64,000 nucleotides of DNA from positions 36,221-100,220 of the forward strand of contig NW_025955111.1 of assembly GCF_022376445.1 (NCBI RefSeq), given 5' to 3'. A program made the position numbers and the translations under genes. The notes beneath the pieces were generated by a model. That model was not told where the DNA came from. It did not search any database and saw nothing but the letters and a program-made list of their open reading frames with translations. Origin of the DNA: Fomitopsis serialis (Eukaryota; Basidiomycota; Agaricomycetes; Polyporales; Fomitopsidaceae). Below, in pieces: positions 12,311 through 24,857 of the stretch (position 1 is the first letter of the stretch; every line of letters begins with the position of its first letter).

Positions 12311-12823
12311 GCCGGAGCAATGTGAGTGTCAGGCGTAGTTGGATAGGGTGAATCAAGTAGGGACCAGCAATACACATCTTCCTTCTTTTCTTTTCTATAT
12401 CTCATCGTACTGATCGTTGATGTATAGCTAGTAGTAGTACATTCGGTCCTCAGGCTCATCCAAGCGCAATACATCTCAGCCATCGTAGCAACTGGAAGCA
12501 TGAATCTTCAATCGATACAGTGAACAAAACAGAGTCACCTCCAAACCGTCCTTCTACTCAGTGAGTCGGCCGATATGATAGGGAGGCAGACCGTGACCGC
12601 TTGTTAACAACCAATCCCTCACACTGACCCGCGCCCCGTATGGGCGGTACTCGGACGAGGCCGCATTGCCGCCACCTCCGTCTGGACCGTCTGGACGACG
12701 CGCCACGTCTTCAGCATGAGGACTCCTGGGTATTGCTGACTCGGAATTCCTGAACGGGAGACGAGTGAGACGGACGTGTGCCTGTGTGTGCGTGGGTAAA
12801 TGGGCTTACTCATGATGACGATA
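12311..12823. other. Intergenic between convergent F-box genes
   Basis: No gene recognised. Holds the 3' ends of two convergent genes. Confidence 0.4.
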
Positions 12824-14309
12824 TCAACTGTGCTTGTAGGTGACGGCGACTACGCCACGAGCAGACCATGGCTGCAACAAGCCACGGAAGATGGTCTCGA
12901 GCTTCTCCCTGAATACGACCACATCCAAAATATGATTAATCCGATGACTCAGGTACGTCGTCACCTCGACATCCTGCAATGCGTCGAAGTATGGCCGGCT
13001 CATGACCTCGTGCAGGTCCCGTAGATTGAGTGCCTCTAGGACAGCATTGGGCTCTTGAGGAGCGAGAATGTCATCGTCGAAACGGGGTGTGATGCGGACC
13101 GCGATGTGCTCGAGCTGATGGCTTCGGATGGTGGAGAGGACACCATGTAACTCGTCCGTTGCTTGGGTCCACGCCGCACGAGGCCCCTTGTCTTGAACTC
13201 GGATGTGCTGAATGGCTTGCAGTGTGAAGTCCCAGGATCGCAGTGAGGTGTTTTGCGACAGATTGCTGTGAGTATCTACATTTTCCATGGACATCATGAT
13301 CAGCGGCGAAGTCTATGAGCAAAACAAAGATGATCTTACAGTCTTCATCGTCATGGTAAAGTATCTCGCAGTAACGGGTCAACGATGCCCCTGCCGCTTC
13401 GAGGAGGTTGTTAAGGGGCATCTGCCATGTCGCGGAGGGATAGACCAACCAAACTTTCAGATCCGCAAGTGAGGTGCAGAGGCCTGAGTGCGTCATCCAG
13501 ACGAGGAACATCGCCATGGCTTCTTGCTGGCGCACGTCGATCTCAACGGATCGAAGACGAATGTGAGACGATGGGTAAAATGGCGAGGCTCCCGCGTAGC
13601 TGGCAGCGCCTTGCTGAGCGATCTCAACATCTAACGTGAGGTCTGTAAGCTGGGGGAAGGCATATACAATCTGCCGTAACTGCGTGATGTTGTTGAATAG
13701 GCAACGGCTGAGCGTCAACGACTTGACAGACTTGAACCTCGACAGGGCGAGGAAGAAGTCTGTGCGGATGAAGCGACGGTCTCCACGCTCGAGGTGAAAA
13801 ATGCGTACACGAGGCATCACACCAGCGAGTGCGGATGGTAGTGCCTGAAGGGTGTGATGTTCTTCGTCGGCCAGTAGCCGGTATGTGCTCGCGAGCCACT
13901 GCTTGACGCTTGGTGACGCGTGGCACTGTTTGAACAGCATGTTGAAGCTGGTGCGACTGCGAATCTCGACGGCATAGTAGAGGTTCTGCATCGCGCGAGG
14001 ATACCACATTGGGCAGACCAGCGCCGCCGCGGCCAATGCGGGCTGATCACCGATCATCGCGTCAATAACGAGCTCGAAGACCTCGAGCGGGATCCGAGCG
14101 GAGAGGGCCAGGGCCAGTGTTCCCTGAAAACGTGCGTCCCGCCAGCCTCTGAAGACCCTTCCGACCCTCCTATCCTCGTAGATCCATTCATCGGTGCTGG
14201 CTTCCTCATTGCTCTGTTCAGAGGCACTGCTCTGACCGACATTGGTATGCCCGTCGGCACTCCATTGCGTGAGTTGTGCGTGTGAGACGTCGGGAGAAGG
14301 AGGAAGATG
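12824..14309 (-). CDS. F-box-like domain protein
   Basis: Minus-strand gene with one clear intron near 13270-13330 and a stop at 12824. The F-box-like opening ARIPLEVFELVIDAMIGDQP is encoded near 14045-14115, followed by AALVCPMWYPRAMQNLYY, the usual C..W.....LY pattern of Agaricomycete F-box proteins. The body has leucine-rich segments (FKSVKSLTLSRCLF, FPQLTDLTLDVE). A role as a substrate adaptor of an SCF ubiquitin ligase is inferred from the family. The N-terminus is unresolved: the F-box frame stays open upstream to about 14309 without a Met, where an in-frame TAG (which could also be an intron acceptor) appears. A start in an upstream exon or a sequencing slip are both possible. It is not a close copy of the neighbour at 10558-12310. 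Confidence 0.65.
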
Positions 14310-14747
14310 CTAAGTGAACGGCGCATCAGTCGGGATCATGGACGGAAGAGTCAACAGGATGACCGACACTACTAGGCTGGAGATCGGACATAAGTGGGGC
14401 ACTCGCACCCTATGAGTATGCGACGTAGATATACTCGCTATGAGCAAGTACACTCAGATCACGGCGTGTACTTGGGTGAGTGGACGTCCATGCCCCTAAT
14501 CTATTCCTCGCTGCATTCTTCGAGGCGCCCATGGGCCATTGCGGCAGTTTGTCAAGGCGCTGGATTCGGAGACTAAACTCTTAATCCTCACATACATGCT
14601 GTACACATCGTCTTCCAGCAAACCAACAAGATCAATTGATTATCTAGTCTATTACTGCAATGAGGCGCAAAATATTCTTCCTCGTCGTCAATGGTAACTG
14701 TCGTGCCTTTTCCTTGTCCAGTGCATCAAGCTTGTACTAACCCTCGA
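14310..14747. other. Intergenic
   Basis: No gene recognised. 5' flank of the F-box gene and 3' flank of the ABC transporter gene. Confidence 0.4.
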
Positions 14748-17700
14748 TCAGCGTTTGTTGTATCTTAGGTACCGTGATACCACTGGAAATAATTGTGAGT
14801 GACGGTAGATACATCGTGGCTGATTACGCACCGATTGTAGCTAGCATGTTGAACACTGAAGGCGGGACTTGAGTACGTACTTCCAGATGCAGTCAACGGA
14901 ACGAGCAGCTCACCGACAAACGCGAACAATACCCAAGCATCGCGCCACCGGTTGTGGATGCTGATGTCGAGGGGCTCGTAGAACTGATCCCCGACGGCGT
15001 ACTGGCAATACCGACAGGAAGTGGAGTCCTGCAGGTTGTCGATGTAGCCGCCGTACGTGTTCACGAACTCGGCGCCCCATCCCTCGCAGGTCTGTCCAGA
15101 CGGCGGATTGAAGATAGCGAATTCGTCCGCCTTGCAGGTCACGCGCAGTCCGTGCAGCTCCGTCGAAAGCATCGTGCTGAGCGTCCGCGTGTACGGGTTC
15201 AACTGGTAGAGCCACGACTTGAAGAAGTGGTTTAGAGAGTAGTACGGTATCGTGACTGCACCGTAGCAGTGTGAATGAAGTGCTAGACAGTTGACAAAGG
15301 AATGCCGTACCTCCGCAGAAGTTGTTGAGAATGAGTGCGATGAAGGGGTTGAACAAGACAGCGAGCTTCGAGGGATGAGTCCCGTGTACGGTCGATTCAG
15401 TAGGGACACTTACGAAGAGATTCAATGACAGTGATGCGATGAGTTGGCCCAGGGTCACACCAAGCAACTGAGAGCATTCGTCAACGCCAGAGTGCATTCG
15501 AAGCTAATCTATATCTTACCTCCATGAATCTGCGATCCAAATTCAACATCATTCGATGTCAACAGCATAAAATCACTCACATCACTATGAGCAGCTGGAA
15601 ACCAGTCCCGTCAATCCCTGTAGAGTTGTTTCGACCGAAGCCCATAGGATACACCTTTCGTCGTCGTCAGCGGCTCTGCAATGCAATGTAAAGAGCAACC
15701 GAGTCTTACCATGAGGACCCAGTAGACGATCGCACACAAGATCGAATACGGCAGTTCACCGAGTAGCTGACCGATGGCGAAGACCTCCGGCGAGTAGACT
15801 CGTGCGGACGATTCTGTCACGCGAAGTCAGCAGAGTGTTACATCCGTCGCATCTGTGAGGACATACCCCTGATGAAGATGCCTGAGCAATAGGTGATTAG
15901 CGTACAACAGGTTCGTCATGCCGAGAAACGTACTTCGATTGAAGAGGAATATCGGCTCCACTTGCGAATGAGAACTGTAGGAAGCACGGACACCCAGAAT
16001 CTGTTGCAAGGCAATCAGGGGTCTACGATATCGCAGGGAGGCATGGTACACACATTCCGAATACTCGATACTGGCGACATCCATCAGCAGGTATAAAGGA
16101 GCCATGCGTCGAACGACATACCTGCAGGTCGCGCGAGCTGTTGCCGAGTTGCAAGAACGTAAGAGAGACCCACAGACTGACGAAGATATGCACGTAGAGT
16201 CGGCTCCAGATGTAGTTCGGCGAACGCCAGATTGCGATGGCATTACGCCGAGTAACCGTCTTCAGCTGGTACAAGAACGGTGTGGCATCTATAGGCATGT
16301 CAGTTCATCTCGCAACGCTAGAGGAAGCAACACGATCGCACATGTTGCGTGGTCCTCCGCACCGCCCTTGTGTGTGAGGGACTTCGCCTTGATCTCCTGG
16401 ATCTCCGCCATGACCTGAGTCGCTTCAGGCGACTCCGCCCAGATCTCCGTCCAGTCGCGGTCGCCAATCCGAGGCGCGACGCCAGCACCGATCGCGTCCA
16501 GCAGGTACTCAGCCACATTCGCGTTCGGTGGGCATTGCGCGCCGTTGCGAGCCAGATAGTCCCGGAGGACTGCACCGTCTGGGCCGATGGGACCGAAGTA
16601 GCACGTATAGCCTCCGCGTTCCAGGAGGAGGAGCCGGTCGAACTGGAGGAACAGCATCGAGCTCGGTTGGTGGATCTGGAGAAGGATGAGTACCACTGGG
16701 AGTGTGCGATGTGTAACCTACCGTGCACAGAATGGGGAGACCGCTGTCAGTGAGCTTGCGGAGCAGGCGAACGATGTTCCAAGCGCTCTGCGAGTCCAAA
16801 CCTGTAGACACGATGCCTATCAGACGAGGCGCAGAAGTAGGACGATGCCAACGCACCTGACGTCGGTTCATCCAAGAAGAGAAGGAACTCCGGCTTGCTA
16901 GCCAGCTCAACGCCAATGGTGAGTCGTTTCTTCAAACACAGTCGATTAGCAGGCGCATGCGACGGTCTGAGATCCTGCTACCGACTTTGGCTTCCTGGCT
17001 GAGGCAGATCGTCATCACTTCCGTGAGGTCCTGCAGCTCTAGAAGGTCGATGATCTCTTCCACATATATGTCCTTCTCTTCTTTGGGCACGTTCATCGGC
17101 TGCCGCAGATACGCGGAGAACCGGAGAGCCTCGCGGACAGTCTGAAACAATGTGAGAATCAATTGACTCTTTCAGGATGCGTAGCTCGTCACCGAAGTCG
17201 GGTTATGCACGTCCATTTGCTCCGCGTATGCTGTCGAACGAGCAAAGCTCGAGTCCAAAGGCCGCCCGTCTACGAAGATGTCGCCGGAAACCACACCGAG
17301 AGTTTTGCGCTGGGCGAGGACATCAAGGCAAGTAGTTTTGCCTTGTGTATTTGTTAGTAGCGGTGGAGTCATTGCTGTGATCCAAACTCACCAGCTCCTG
17401 ACGCACCCATCAAGGCCTGCCGACGTAGAATATTAGCAGCGTCATCTACGGAGACTCGAAGCGCATACCGTGAGGGTTCCAGGTTTCACGTAGCCATACA
17501 AGTCGTGGAGAAGCTGACGTTGCCCTCCCGGAACAGGTATGTGATAGCTGAGCCCCTCCCAGGTAAGTGCGTGTTTTTGTCCCAGATCCTGGCTGAACGA
17601 CACCATGAGAACACCCACGTCTCTGATACGACATCATCACAAACCTAGAGACTTTGGAGACATCGTCGCTTGGGAATTGGTCCTTCTCTGGGATGACATC

Positions 17701-20700
17701 TCGCTTCGATTTCAACGCCTCATTCAAGGCGCGGGTCTCCGGCGTTTCCTTGACGAACAGTCGGAATCCGCTTCCTCGATGCAAAACCTATAAACGGAGA
17801 GTTCAGTCATGAGTGACGTGGAATTGTGGTCTGTCTTACCGGTCGACCTTCGATGGCAAGGTACTGCAGTATTTGATAGAAGATGAACCATCCCAAGAGC
17901 ACGAGGAAGTTGCGCCTCCAGATGTCAGCGGTATCCAGGCCGAAAGCTGCTTGCAAATATGCTTTCCCAGAAACTTGAGGGTCGCCGGGCAACGCTCCGA
18001 ATAAGGTACAGACTTGATTCGAACCAAGTCCAGTCCTGAGTGGATAATGCGGTCAGCGAAAGTGACTAATGAGTCCTTACAAGCCTTGTCACTGACGGGT
18101 ACTTGTCCAAACCGGGCGGATTCCGTGGAACGACAAAGGAGCCATCACAAGAGAACTGGATCGAAAGATCAACTGAAGCCTGAGCGGAAACCAATGGTGT
18201 GCACTTGCATTGATGCGCATGAACTCGTTCTCCATGCATCCCGCAAATGCTGCAGTGGGGTCAATAAACTATGAAGCACGCATCACTATGAACAATACCG
18301 TAAGACATCGGATTGAGATATGACTAGAAGAGATTCAGTGGGTTGTTATAGACCTCTACAGGGAGAAACTCACGATCCAGAACAGCCATCGCTTCATTTG
18401 GAACACCGGAATCATCCATCCTCCGAACAAGATGATCGGAGCGATGCAGAACGTCGTGATCCTGAAAGCAGCGTCGTGTGTTGCCGTGATCAGTCCGAAG
18501 AATCTAAACATCGCCTGTATGTCTTAGTTAGCATCCTTTTACAAAGACGACAGCGTCTGCGCCACATACCTGCATGTCGAGGAAGGCGAGCCAGTTGAAG
18601 AGGTAGAACGTGAAGAAGCCGCCCGCACTCCGTTCCAAGTGCGTCATGAAGTAGATAATCATGGTGTAGAGGAACAGACGCACTGCCGAGAACGGCATGT
18701 CTGCGAGCGTGTTTGCAAGCGGGAGCGCGCCAGGACGGTGTAGGCCATAGGACATCTGTACACGAATGTAAGCGTCAGTTACCCCAGCGCATACGCCCTG
18801 TGCGCACCTGTTTCTCGTAGATGGGACGGAAGAACATGATGACAGGAAGCTACACGCAAGTCAGAATGAGTGTTGCGAATGAAGAGATCGTACATACTTC
18901 AGAGAACGCCATCAGGCAGGACGTCAAGAGCGTCGTCCAAATAACGCTGCTACGTGTGAATGCTCCATCGGCGCCAAGAGTCAGGTCGAACCATCCGGCA
19001 CCGGTTACAATGGCCAAAACCTACGACACATGATTCAGCTCGATACCTTCCGGAGTGACAAAATGGCACTCACGATCGTCAAGAAGAAACCTGTGACAAG
19101 GCCGAACTTCCCCTGCCAAATAACCTGCGTCTGGCGTCTCCAGATGTTCATGACCTGAGCTACAAAACTGATGGTATACGGGCTTTTCTTCGACACTCCC
19201 CTGTGTTGCTCAGCCACGACTGCCGCACGGAACTCTTCCTGTTCCTTCGCATCCCCTGCCGTCTCCCCCTTGTAACGCGAGAACACTTCCGATTCCTTGT
19301 GCCAGATGGGAGACGCGCAGAAGGCGTCTTCGAGTGTGTCTGGAGTCGAGGGAACGGTGACAGCAGAATATCCAGGAGCGAACTGGCGTTCGTGCGGATC
19401 CGTGCAACCGGTGAGATAATCGGGGGTGGTCTGGCGCGGTAGAGGCTTGTATCCTAATTTCGAAGTATGCACGTGCTTCGGATGGTGGCCCGAAGTACAC
19501 TGTGGAAGACGTCAGCTCTGTTTGGCGATCAAGAACAAGATTTGCCCCAACCTTGACGACCCTTGTCCAGCAGGAGGACCTTGTCGAATAGCTCGTACAT
19601 GTTTTCACCGGCTTGATACCTGTGGGATGTCAGCTTTCGAAAAGAAGCGGATCCGCGAAGCACTCACAGGCTGACAAAAGTCGTTTGCCCGAGAATGTCG
19701 GTCTACACTCACGTCAACCGAGAGTTCAGCACAAATGAGGGGACGCCTACCGAGATGCGCAGACATTTGACAAAGTCGGTGGCGTTCGAAGCGTCTAGAC
19801 CTCGTGTGGAATTGTCCCAGCACTGAACGCGGGCACGGGTGGTCATCATTTCGGCGATGCTGACGCGCTTGCGCTCTCCACCACTACAATATTATTAGGC
19901 TCTAGATGCGCGACTTTTCATTCGCACTCGAACGTACCTGACTCCTGGGACGAACTGAACCAAAGCCGTCAGCCAACAGTAAGACTTGCCCAGGAAAAAG
20001 ACTGACCTCGTTTCCGACAAGAGTGTCTGCCGTATGGGAGATGTTAAGCATTTTGAGCAATGCGTTCTTCAACGAGTTGTTGAATGCCGTTTTCGACGTC
20101 CCCGGAGCACGTCCCTTTGGACCTGGCGTCTTCATGCTCAGTCCATAGCCGAGGGTCTGCGACACCGTCAAGTAAGGGATATGGACGTCATCTACATCAG
20201 AGTTAGTCGATAAGCCAGTGGACTGCCGCAGATCACGAACCCGCATGGTTGTAGAGGACCTCGCCCTTGTAATGCTTGCGCATCTCGGTGGCCTCGATCC
20301 TGCGTACTGGACTTGCCCGGAAACCTTCGCATAGTCGCCTCTTTGGTTCGCGATGACCTTCAAGAACGTACTACACCCAGCGCCTGGTGTTCCAAGCACC
20401 AAGCACATCTCGCCGGGCTTGAGACAGCCACTGGACCTAGTATCGGGGTCAGAGACGTGCGGATTTGATGTATTCAAAACTCACTTGTGCAGGACAGTAC
20501 GCGTCGGAATCTGCTTGCGAAGTGAAGGAAAGAACCGGTATAGGAAAGCCTTGATCCATGAAAGCGGCGTCAAGAAGAATGCGATGATTGCAACTAGAAG
20601 CTGGGTGAGTCTCAGCACATCCTCGACCGAATCTCCTGAACGTACGAGGAAAGGTCGGTATGTATATCTTGTGACCGACGCCACCGACCACGTCGACTTG

Positions 20701-20934
20701 AAGATCCTCCCAAACGACGCCTACGTGCTTATGCTTGATTCCGGCTGCCTGGTTAGCATCGTTGGACGAGACCAAGTACTCCCGAAGGTCAAAAGTGGTT
20801 TCCCCGCCCTTCTCGATGTCTTCGTCTTGCGCGCTGCTTGAGGCCTGCATAGACAACCGTTGAGATACCTCATTGAAGGTCGCCTTCGCGATGCCCTCGT
20901 CGACGGTGTCCGTCTTGAGAGCTGGGTCGGGCAT
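14748..20934 (-). CDS. Full-size PDR-type ABC transporter (ABCG), frame interrupted
   Basis: A many-exon minus-strand gene in the order NBD1-TMD1-NBD2-TMD2, about 1400 aa as expected for fungal PDR pumps. NBD1 has the PDR-specific Walker A with Cys for Lys ([12 protein letters not shown]), signature [13 protein letters not shown] and Walker B region [17 protein letters not shown]1 contains FFRPIYEKQ and [12 protein letters not shown]2 has a canonical Walker A (GASGAGKTT), [17 protein letters not shown] and [14 protein letters not shown]. The C-terminus ends [17 protein letters not shown] with stop at 14748. A 17-nt microexon (19938-19954) lies just before the NBD1 signature. Frame breaks of one or two bases occur near 20299, 19459, 18205 and 15964; all but the 19459 break fit a base missing from a short run. 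If intact, it exports hydrophobic compounds across the plasma membrane, plausibly the product of the surrounding cluster. Confidence 0.85.
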
Positions 20935-22670
20935 GCCTAGTAGCTTGTCGAGAACTAATCTGGAAGAATCGCGCGAATGCTCGGGCTAAAACCACTGGCC
21001 TGGTATTGGATTACGTCCAACTCTACCGTGGAGCGAAATGGAACCATGGTACGTTTGCTGCCTTCCTCGCAGCAAACGAATAGTCAGCCGGGTATTGGAG
21101 TGCGGAAACGTTGCCGGAGACTGAGTAAGTACCGCGCGCTAGATCGCACCAAACTGCACGACGGAGAATTCCTGCCAGCTGTCTGTCCGACCCTGACAGT
21201 GATGGGGAACTCACCGAGAGTGAACATGTTGTAACCCTACATGGCGACTCTGCTGAACCCGGGACAGCGGTAACAGTGCGATGGCACTCATGAAGCACCG
21301 CTCACTTGTTCATTTCATCATCGCGACGAACACCGGAGCGCTGATCCCGCAGCCCAGAGCGAGTGCCAAGGCTAGTCATCGAGAACAAAAGGTATTTTGC
21401 GACCAATTTGCGACGAACGAAAATACCCACATGCGAGGTTGTGAGTCGAATAATCTTGTGTGTGGTGTCAACAACGTTGCTGTAAAGGACTCGACTGGAC
21501 CATTCCACATCTGAAACTCCGCCCCAATGTGTCACCAAAGCGCATGTACTGTACTTTGATATCTGAGTCTGAATTGTGCGCGTCCTCTGAATAACTGGAA
21601 GACTCCGACCTGTGGCGTGTCGCACCGAGGTGACCCAGAAGATACCCAGTCCCCCCGTAACATCCTTCGCGTCTGCGCTGTTCGCTGTGTTGTAAAGGCA
21701 CGATATTGCACACCATGTGCAGTCCGATCAATTGGCGGGCCATCCTTGCGGACTGGGCGTGCATTCTCATTCAGTATTATGGGCGCGTAGCGGCATAGCC
21801 GCCCGGGCAGGCTGACAAAATGTCGGTAACTCCGGGTCAGGTATTCTTGCCGAGCCGAAATGGTACAGTCATCCTACCGGTAGGACGTACTGACCGGTAA
21901 GTACACTCCGTACTTGCACCGGCAGCCCGATAGGTACGATTTTACATCCTGCTTCTCCGAATAGCAGACGTAACTATTTACTATTGCAGGTTGGTTGTAA
22001 TATATCTTCCTGCAGAGTGACATAGTTGTAGCATCCCCACCCAGGACTCGACCTCTCACGTCGTTGACCTCACTAGCCATTTCTTAGACTGGCTCCTGCA
22101 GTATTTTGTTAGCGACCGAGTACTGACCACTAACTACTTATGCGGCGTCTTGCTAAGGGAACAGCGGACATCCGTCCCTAGACCGCTTGCGTACACGTGT
22201 TTGGCGATCTGGCGGTCGCCTGGCGGATCGTCCTTCAACTTGACGGGTCCGGCGGAAAGGTGGATCAGCGTTATCCATTTCGGTATGTCTTTCGCCATCC
22301 TCGCACACCGGTATGACAAGGGCGCGTTGACAGGGGCGGTTCGCCGCACACCACTTCCGTCAAGACGCGCGGTCCCTTGGCATCTCCTATCGTCGTGGCA
22401 GCGCTCACACCACGACGTTGACTCGGAGTCCGACATAGCTTTTGATCGGTGATGCGCCACGACAAATCGCTGCAGACCAGATGTTGTGAAGACTGGAGAG
22501 ACCCCGCGCAGCGCAAGGATAATCGTGGGGTCGGATATGTCTATGACGAGCAGTCACAGAATGCATGAGAGTGGTTGCTGTGACATGTCGAGACAGGACT
22601 CTAGAGCTTAGTACGGAGAGTCCTCAGGTCTCAGGCCCCAAGGGTTCGCGAAGATACTGACCCCTCTATC
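20935..22670. other. Divergent intergenic region (ABC transporter / P450 #1)
   Basis: Shared upstream region of two divergently transcribed genes. No further coding sequence recognised; 60-110 codon open frames are present on both strands but look spurious. Confidence 0.4.
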
Positions 22671-24857
22671 ATGGTGGCCTTCTTAGCGGTAGCCGCTGCT
22701 CTATGTGCGGTCTTGCTCATCGCGCTCAACCGTAGTCGTGGTCGTGGTAAACGTCTACCTCCTGGGCCTAAGGGCCTACCGGTGTTGGGCAACGCCCTCG
22801 ACATGCCGACCGGTAACCTGTGGACAACGTTCACAGAATGGGGTCACAAGTATGGTATGTCTTCGTCCTTGGTTGTCTTCGCACCGACTCAAAGTACCGC
22901 GAAATAGGTGACATAGTGTCCATCACCGTCTTTGGCCAGACTATCGTGATCCTCAATTCCTGGGCAGTCGCTTCTGAGCTCATGGAGAAGCGTGGTGCAC
23001 TCTACTCGGATCGCCCCAAGCCGTATACAGCGGCGAACTCATCGGATGGAAGAACGTCGTGCTCTTCTCATCGTATGGTGAGCGGCTGCGTGAGCAACGC
23101 AGACTCATCCACAAGCTCGTCAACACACCTGCGCAACTCGAGAAGGTCTTGCCTCCGGAGAAGGGACTCGAGAAACACTGGCACAGGTTCGCAAAGGACG
23201 TCCTTCGGGCTCCGGAACGGCTCGACCGGCACATTCAGAAGTGCGCTTTGGCCCCATTTCCGCCCTTGAAGTGAAGTGCTCATGCACTGCTATTGATGTG
23301 CAGCGCTGTCGTGTCAGTGTTGATGCAGGTCTCGCACGGTTTCACTCCCGAGGGAGTGGACGACCCGATGACTGTTGTGTACGGTGACGCCATGGAGCAG
23401 TTCAGTATAGTCACTGCACCCGGAGCTTTTCTTGTCGATGTACTTACTCTCGACATACACCAACGTTCGCTGAGTGACTTTTCCCCAGGTCTTCCCTATA
23501 CTTCGCTACGTGCCTTCTTGGATGCCAGGGACTTCATGGAAGCGACAGGCCGTAGCGTATGCGAAGACAGTTGCTGATATGGCTGACATACCATTCTTGC
23601 GACTTAAACGCCAGATTGTGAGTGTCTCCTTGGTCTATCCACTATCCGACGCTGAACTATGATAGACCGCAGGCACTGCGGAGCCATCATTTGGCTCCTT
23701 CAACATGCAAGGGAGCGCACTGAGCGCGGAACAGGAACATATGGTGAAATGGGCTGCGACGTCCATCTACTTTGGTGAGAGCTACAAACTTTGAAGATCG
23801 TTCGCCACTCGTCTGACTTCAGGCTACAACGAATGCAGGCGGGGCTAATACAGTGAGTAGCGCCCAATCTTCCCACTGTACCGTCTGACTCAGCATCAAC
23901 TCTCGACAGACGATTCCAACAAGTATGTGTCCTTCGCGTCGTTGCGTAGAATACGCTACCAACGCAATGCATCCTTCTAGTTCGCCTGTTCTTTCTTTGC
24001 ATGACTCTTTTCCCGCACGTTCAGGCGAAGGCACAAGCCGAGATTGACTCTGTGTTGGGCGACGCGCTTCCAGCCTTGAACGACAGGGCACGGCTGCCTT
24101 ATGTGGACGCTCTCGTGAAAGAGGTGTTCCGGTGGAATCCACCAGCTCCAGGAGGTGCGTATGTCGTCAGACCTAGTGTCAGATATCGATTTCCCGACGA
24201 AGGACAACTGTATGACTGATGCTTCGTCTTTCAGCTGGTTTCCGTCGTACTACAGAGGACGACGAATACAAGGGCTACTTCATTCCCAAGGGCGCAATCG
24301 TCATCCCGAATGTTTGGTGCGCTGATTGTTATAATCTGATTGTACGTGTCGAGAGCCCTTACGCCTCGTCTCTACGAAGGCATTTCTCCATGACCCGCAG
24401 CGCTATCAAGACCCCATGTCTTTCAACCCGATCGCTTTATGCCTTCCGTAGGCAAGTCCCCGAGGCAGACCCCAGGCCGCCTTGCTTTGGCTTCGGGTGA
24501 GTCCCTACCTATTGTCTACTTCCGAGGTGCTGTGTTCACATTGATTCAAGTCGGCGGGCATGCCCTGGCTACACACTTGGAGAAGCCGATGTGTTCGTAG
24601 CATGTGCAACGGCGCTGGCGCTATTCGACATATCGTCTCCTTCGGTGGGAGAACGGGAAACGAAGACGTCTCCAATGAGCGTCTCGCCCCTCGAGCTGTG
24701 TACATACAACGGCTCGATCAGGTGCGTTTTATGCTGTCAATCACGACTGTAGGATACTGATGGGTAATTTACTAGTCATCCCAAACCCTTCGACTGTTCC
24801 TTGAAGCCACGTAACCAGAGAGTCGAGACCACCATCCTGAGTCTCAACGGTGACTAG
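22671..24857 (+). CDS. Cytochrome P450 #1 (CYP5144/CYP5037-like group), frame interrupted
   Basis: Membrane anchor at the N-terminus ([19 protein letters not shown]), then the proline hinge [14 protein letters not shown]. Further landmarks are the I-helix GGANTT region near 23820-23920, ExxR in [10 protein letters not shown] near 24120, and the haem loop FGFGRRACPG split by an intron near 24495-24550, which supplies the Cys thiolate ligand. The C-terminus [12 protein letters not shown] after a last intron ends at 24857. Around ten short exons fit. Three one-base frame breaks occur: near 23015-23020, at CCC 24427-24429 and at CCCC 24458-24461. Each is cured on paper by one more base in the run, so under-calling is likely. 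Such Agaricomycete P450s hydroxylate secondary metabolites in the ER membrane. Family name is by resemblance only; the substrate is unknown. Confidence 0.8.

Noticed and set aside
14748..20934. Calling the ABC transporter a pseudogene because of several frame breaks
   Set aside because: Most breaks fit a single missing base in a short run, and all catalytic motifs and splice sites are kept; assembly error is at least as likely.
23021..23030. gtatacag at a frame break in P450 #1 as a tiny intron
   Set aside because: Eight nt is far too short for spliceosomal removal; a missing base in the neighbouring run explains the shift better.
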